Origin: Winogradskyella flava
Lineage (GTDB): Bacteria > Bacteroidota > Bacteroidia > Flavobacteriales > Flavobacteriaceae
DNA length: 64,000 bases
Direction: 5' to 3'
Assembly (NCBI RefSeq): GCF_014243395.1
Contig: NZ_JACLCP010000001.1
Coordinates: 62,001 to 126,000 of the forward strand
The notes under the pieces were generated by a model. It saw nothing but the letters and a program-made list of their open reading frames with translations. It was not told the DNA's origin and did no database searches. The position numbers and the translations under genes were made by a program. This document shows positions 63,090-64,000 of this stretch, piece by piece; the first letter of the stretch is position 1; every line of letters begins with the position of its first letter.

Positions 63090-64000
63090 TTAAACCACAA
63101 ACCCTATTAAATCTTCAATCTTAGAAATCAGTTGGATTTTTATACTTGACTTTTTTAAGGAAATTTTATTGTATTTAGACACAAAAATAGTTGAGAATCC
63201 TAGTTTTTCTGCTTCTAAAATACGTTGCTCCACACGCTGTACAGGCCTTATTTCACCAGATAAACCAACCTCAGCTGCAAAACAATAATCACTAGGTAAA
63301 GCCACATCTTCGTTTGAAGACAAAATAGCAGCCACAACGGCCAAATCAATCGCTGGATCATCTACTGTAATACCACCAGTAATATTTAAAAAGACATCTT
63401 TTGCACCTAAACGAAAACCAGCTCTTTTCTCTAAAACAGCTAACAGCATGTTTAAACGCTTGGCATTAAATCCTGTTGCAGAACGTTGAGGCGTTCCGTA
63501 AACTGCTGTGCTGACCAAAGCTTGTACCTCAATCATCAAAGGTCTTAAACCTTCTAATGTTGCTGCAACAGCATTGCCAGAGAGTTCGCCATCTTTTTCG
63601 GAAATCAATATCTCAGATGGATTTGACACCTCTCGTAATCCTGAGCCTTGCATTTCATAGATACCAAGCTCATTGGTAGAGCCAAATCGATTTTTATGAG
63701 CCCTTAGGATTCTAAAAACATGGTTGCGATCGCCTTCGAACTGAAGCACTGTATCGACCATATGCTCTAAAATCTTTGGACCGGCAATATGGCCATCTTT
63801 AGTAATATGACCAATTAACAATACAGGTGTTGCTGTTTCTTTTGCAAACTTTATTAGTTCAGTGGTGCATTCCTTTATTTGTGAAATACTACCTGCAGAA
63901 GACTCTATATAGTCACTATGCAATGTCTGAATAGAATCTATAACCACCAAATCCGGCTCTAAAGCTTCGATTTGGTTAAAAATATTCTGCGTCTTGGTTT
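63090..64000 (-). CDS. radA: DNA repair protein RadA (Sms), C-terminal portion, cut by window edge
   Basis: RecA-like, branch-migration DNA helicase. The visible 303 residues start within the ATPase domain: NQIEALEPDLVVIDSIQTLH (Walker B), then the family motif KNRFGSTNELGIYEM and the Lon-like C-terminal domain (GVTVDDPAIDLAVVAAILS-like, EVGLSGEIRPVQRVEQRILE). The N-terminal zinc finger and Walker A lie beyond position 64000. The frame runs continuously to the edge; an apparent start near 63950 is an internal TTG codon. Confidence 0.96.
   Translation of the reverse strand, partial: TKTQNIFNQIEALEPDLVVIDSIQTLHSDYIESSAGSISQIKECTTELIKFAKETATPVLLIGHITKDGHIAGPKILEHMVDTVLQFEGDRNHVFRILRAHKNRFGSTNELGIYEMQGSGLREVSNPSEILISEKDGELSGNAVAATLEGLRPLMIEVQALVSTAVYGTPQRSATGFNAKRLNMLLAVLEKRAGFRLGAKDVFLNITGGITVDDPAIDLAVVAAILSSNEDVALPSDYCFAAEVGLSGEIRPVQRVEQRILEAEKLGFSTIFVSKYNKISLKKSSIKIQLISKIEDLIGFVV

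Noticed and set aside
63900..63950. Start codon of radA inside the window
   Set aside because: The apparent start is an internal TTG; the frame continues to the window edge with conserved RadA sequence.
1..64000. CRISPR array, insertion sequence, integrase or attachment site
   Set aside because: No regularly spaced repeats, transposase or integrase motifs were seen; the tRNA-Gln gene has no adjacent integrase or duplicated 3' end.

Overview
The window is an AT-rich chromosomal segment of a member of the Bacteroidota, almost certainly a marine-type Flavobacteriaceae. The evidence is a complete Alternative Complex III operon joined to cytochrome oxidase genes, the rimP-nusA-infB order, a TonB receptor with a carboxypeptidase-regulatory-like N-terminus, many lipoproteins, and repeated TAnnTTTG -7 promoter boxes with a TTTG element 19-23 bases upstream. 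I see no rRNA, CRISPR array, insertion sequence or prophage.

Layout. 1-10036 (minus): respiratory operon actABCDEF-coxB-coxA (quinol oxidation by ACIII passing electrons to a cytochrome c oxidase); coxA runs off the left edge. 10339-11779: a SPOR protein and a lone fucosyltransferase-like gene that looks inserted beside the translation operon. 11788-16247 (minus): rimP-nusA-infB, with a terminator-like hairpin in the short rimP leader. 16402-23199: a universal stress protein, tRNA-Gln(TTG), a DUF2723/GT117 membrane glycosyltransferase, a polysaccharide deacetylase, a thioredoxin fold without cysteine, and a membrane-anchored metallophosphoesterase.

23242-34780 is a compact N-glycoprotein degradation locus in two divergent units. 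The minus unit is GH20 hexosaminidase, CutC, GH2 beta-mannosidase. The plus unit is GH92 alpha-mannosidase, a VOC protein, a FucP/NagP-like sugar permease, and glycosylasparaginase. Together these could strip mannose, cut the Man-beta-GlcNAc core and the chitobiose, release the Asn-linked GlcNAc and import the sugars.

34777-41285: aldehyde dehydrogenase, a small very basic secreted protein behind duplicated upstream motifs, and a lipoprotein/TonB-receptor pair. 41448-49273 (minus): DUF3108, tryptophan 2,3-dioxygenase, M23 peptidase and pgi; then homogentisate dioxygenase, a DUF4190 protein and HPPD (tyrosine catabolism). 49448-53512 (minus): uvrC and a patatin-BamA-like outer-membrane protein. 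53654-58054 (plus): RimK-like ligase, aspartoacylase-like hydrolase, 5-formyl-THF cyclo-ligase, then a histidine kinase and a lone receiver. 58051-64000 (minus): ileS, a zinc-less DksA-like protein, lspA, a small membrane protein and radA, which runs off the right edge.

Recurrent themes: terminator hairpins that end within a few bases to about 14 bases of the next gene's start codon (rimP, lspA, the fucosyltransferase-like gene), and convergent genes whose stop codons overlap by exactly four bases (three pairs). Domain assignments are from reading motifs by eye; no database search was run.
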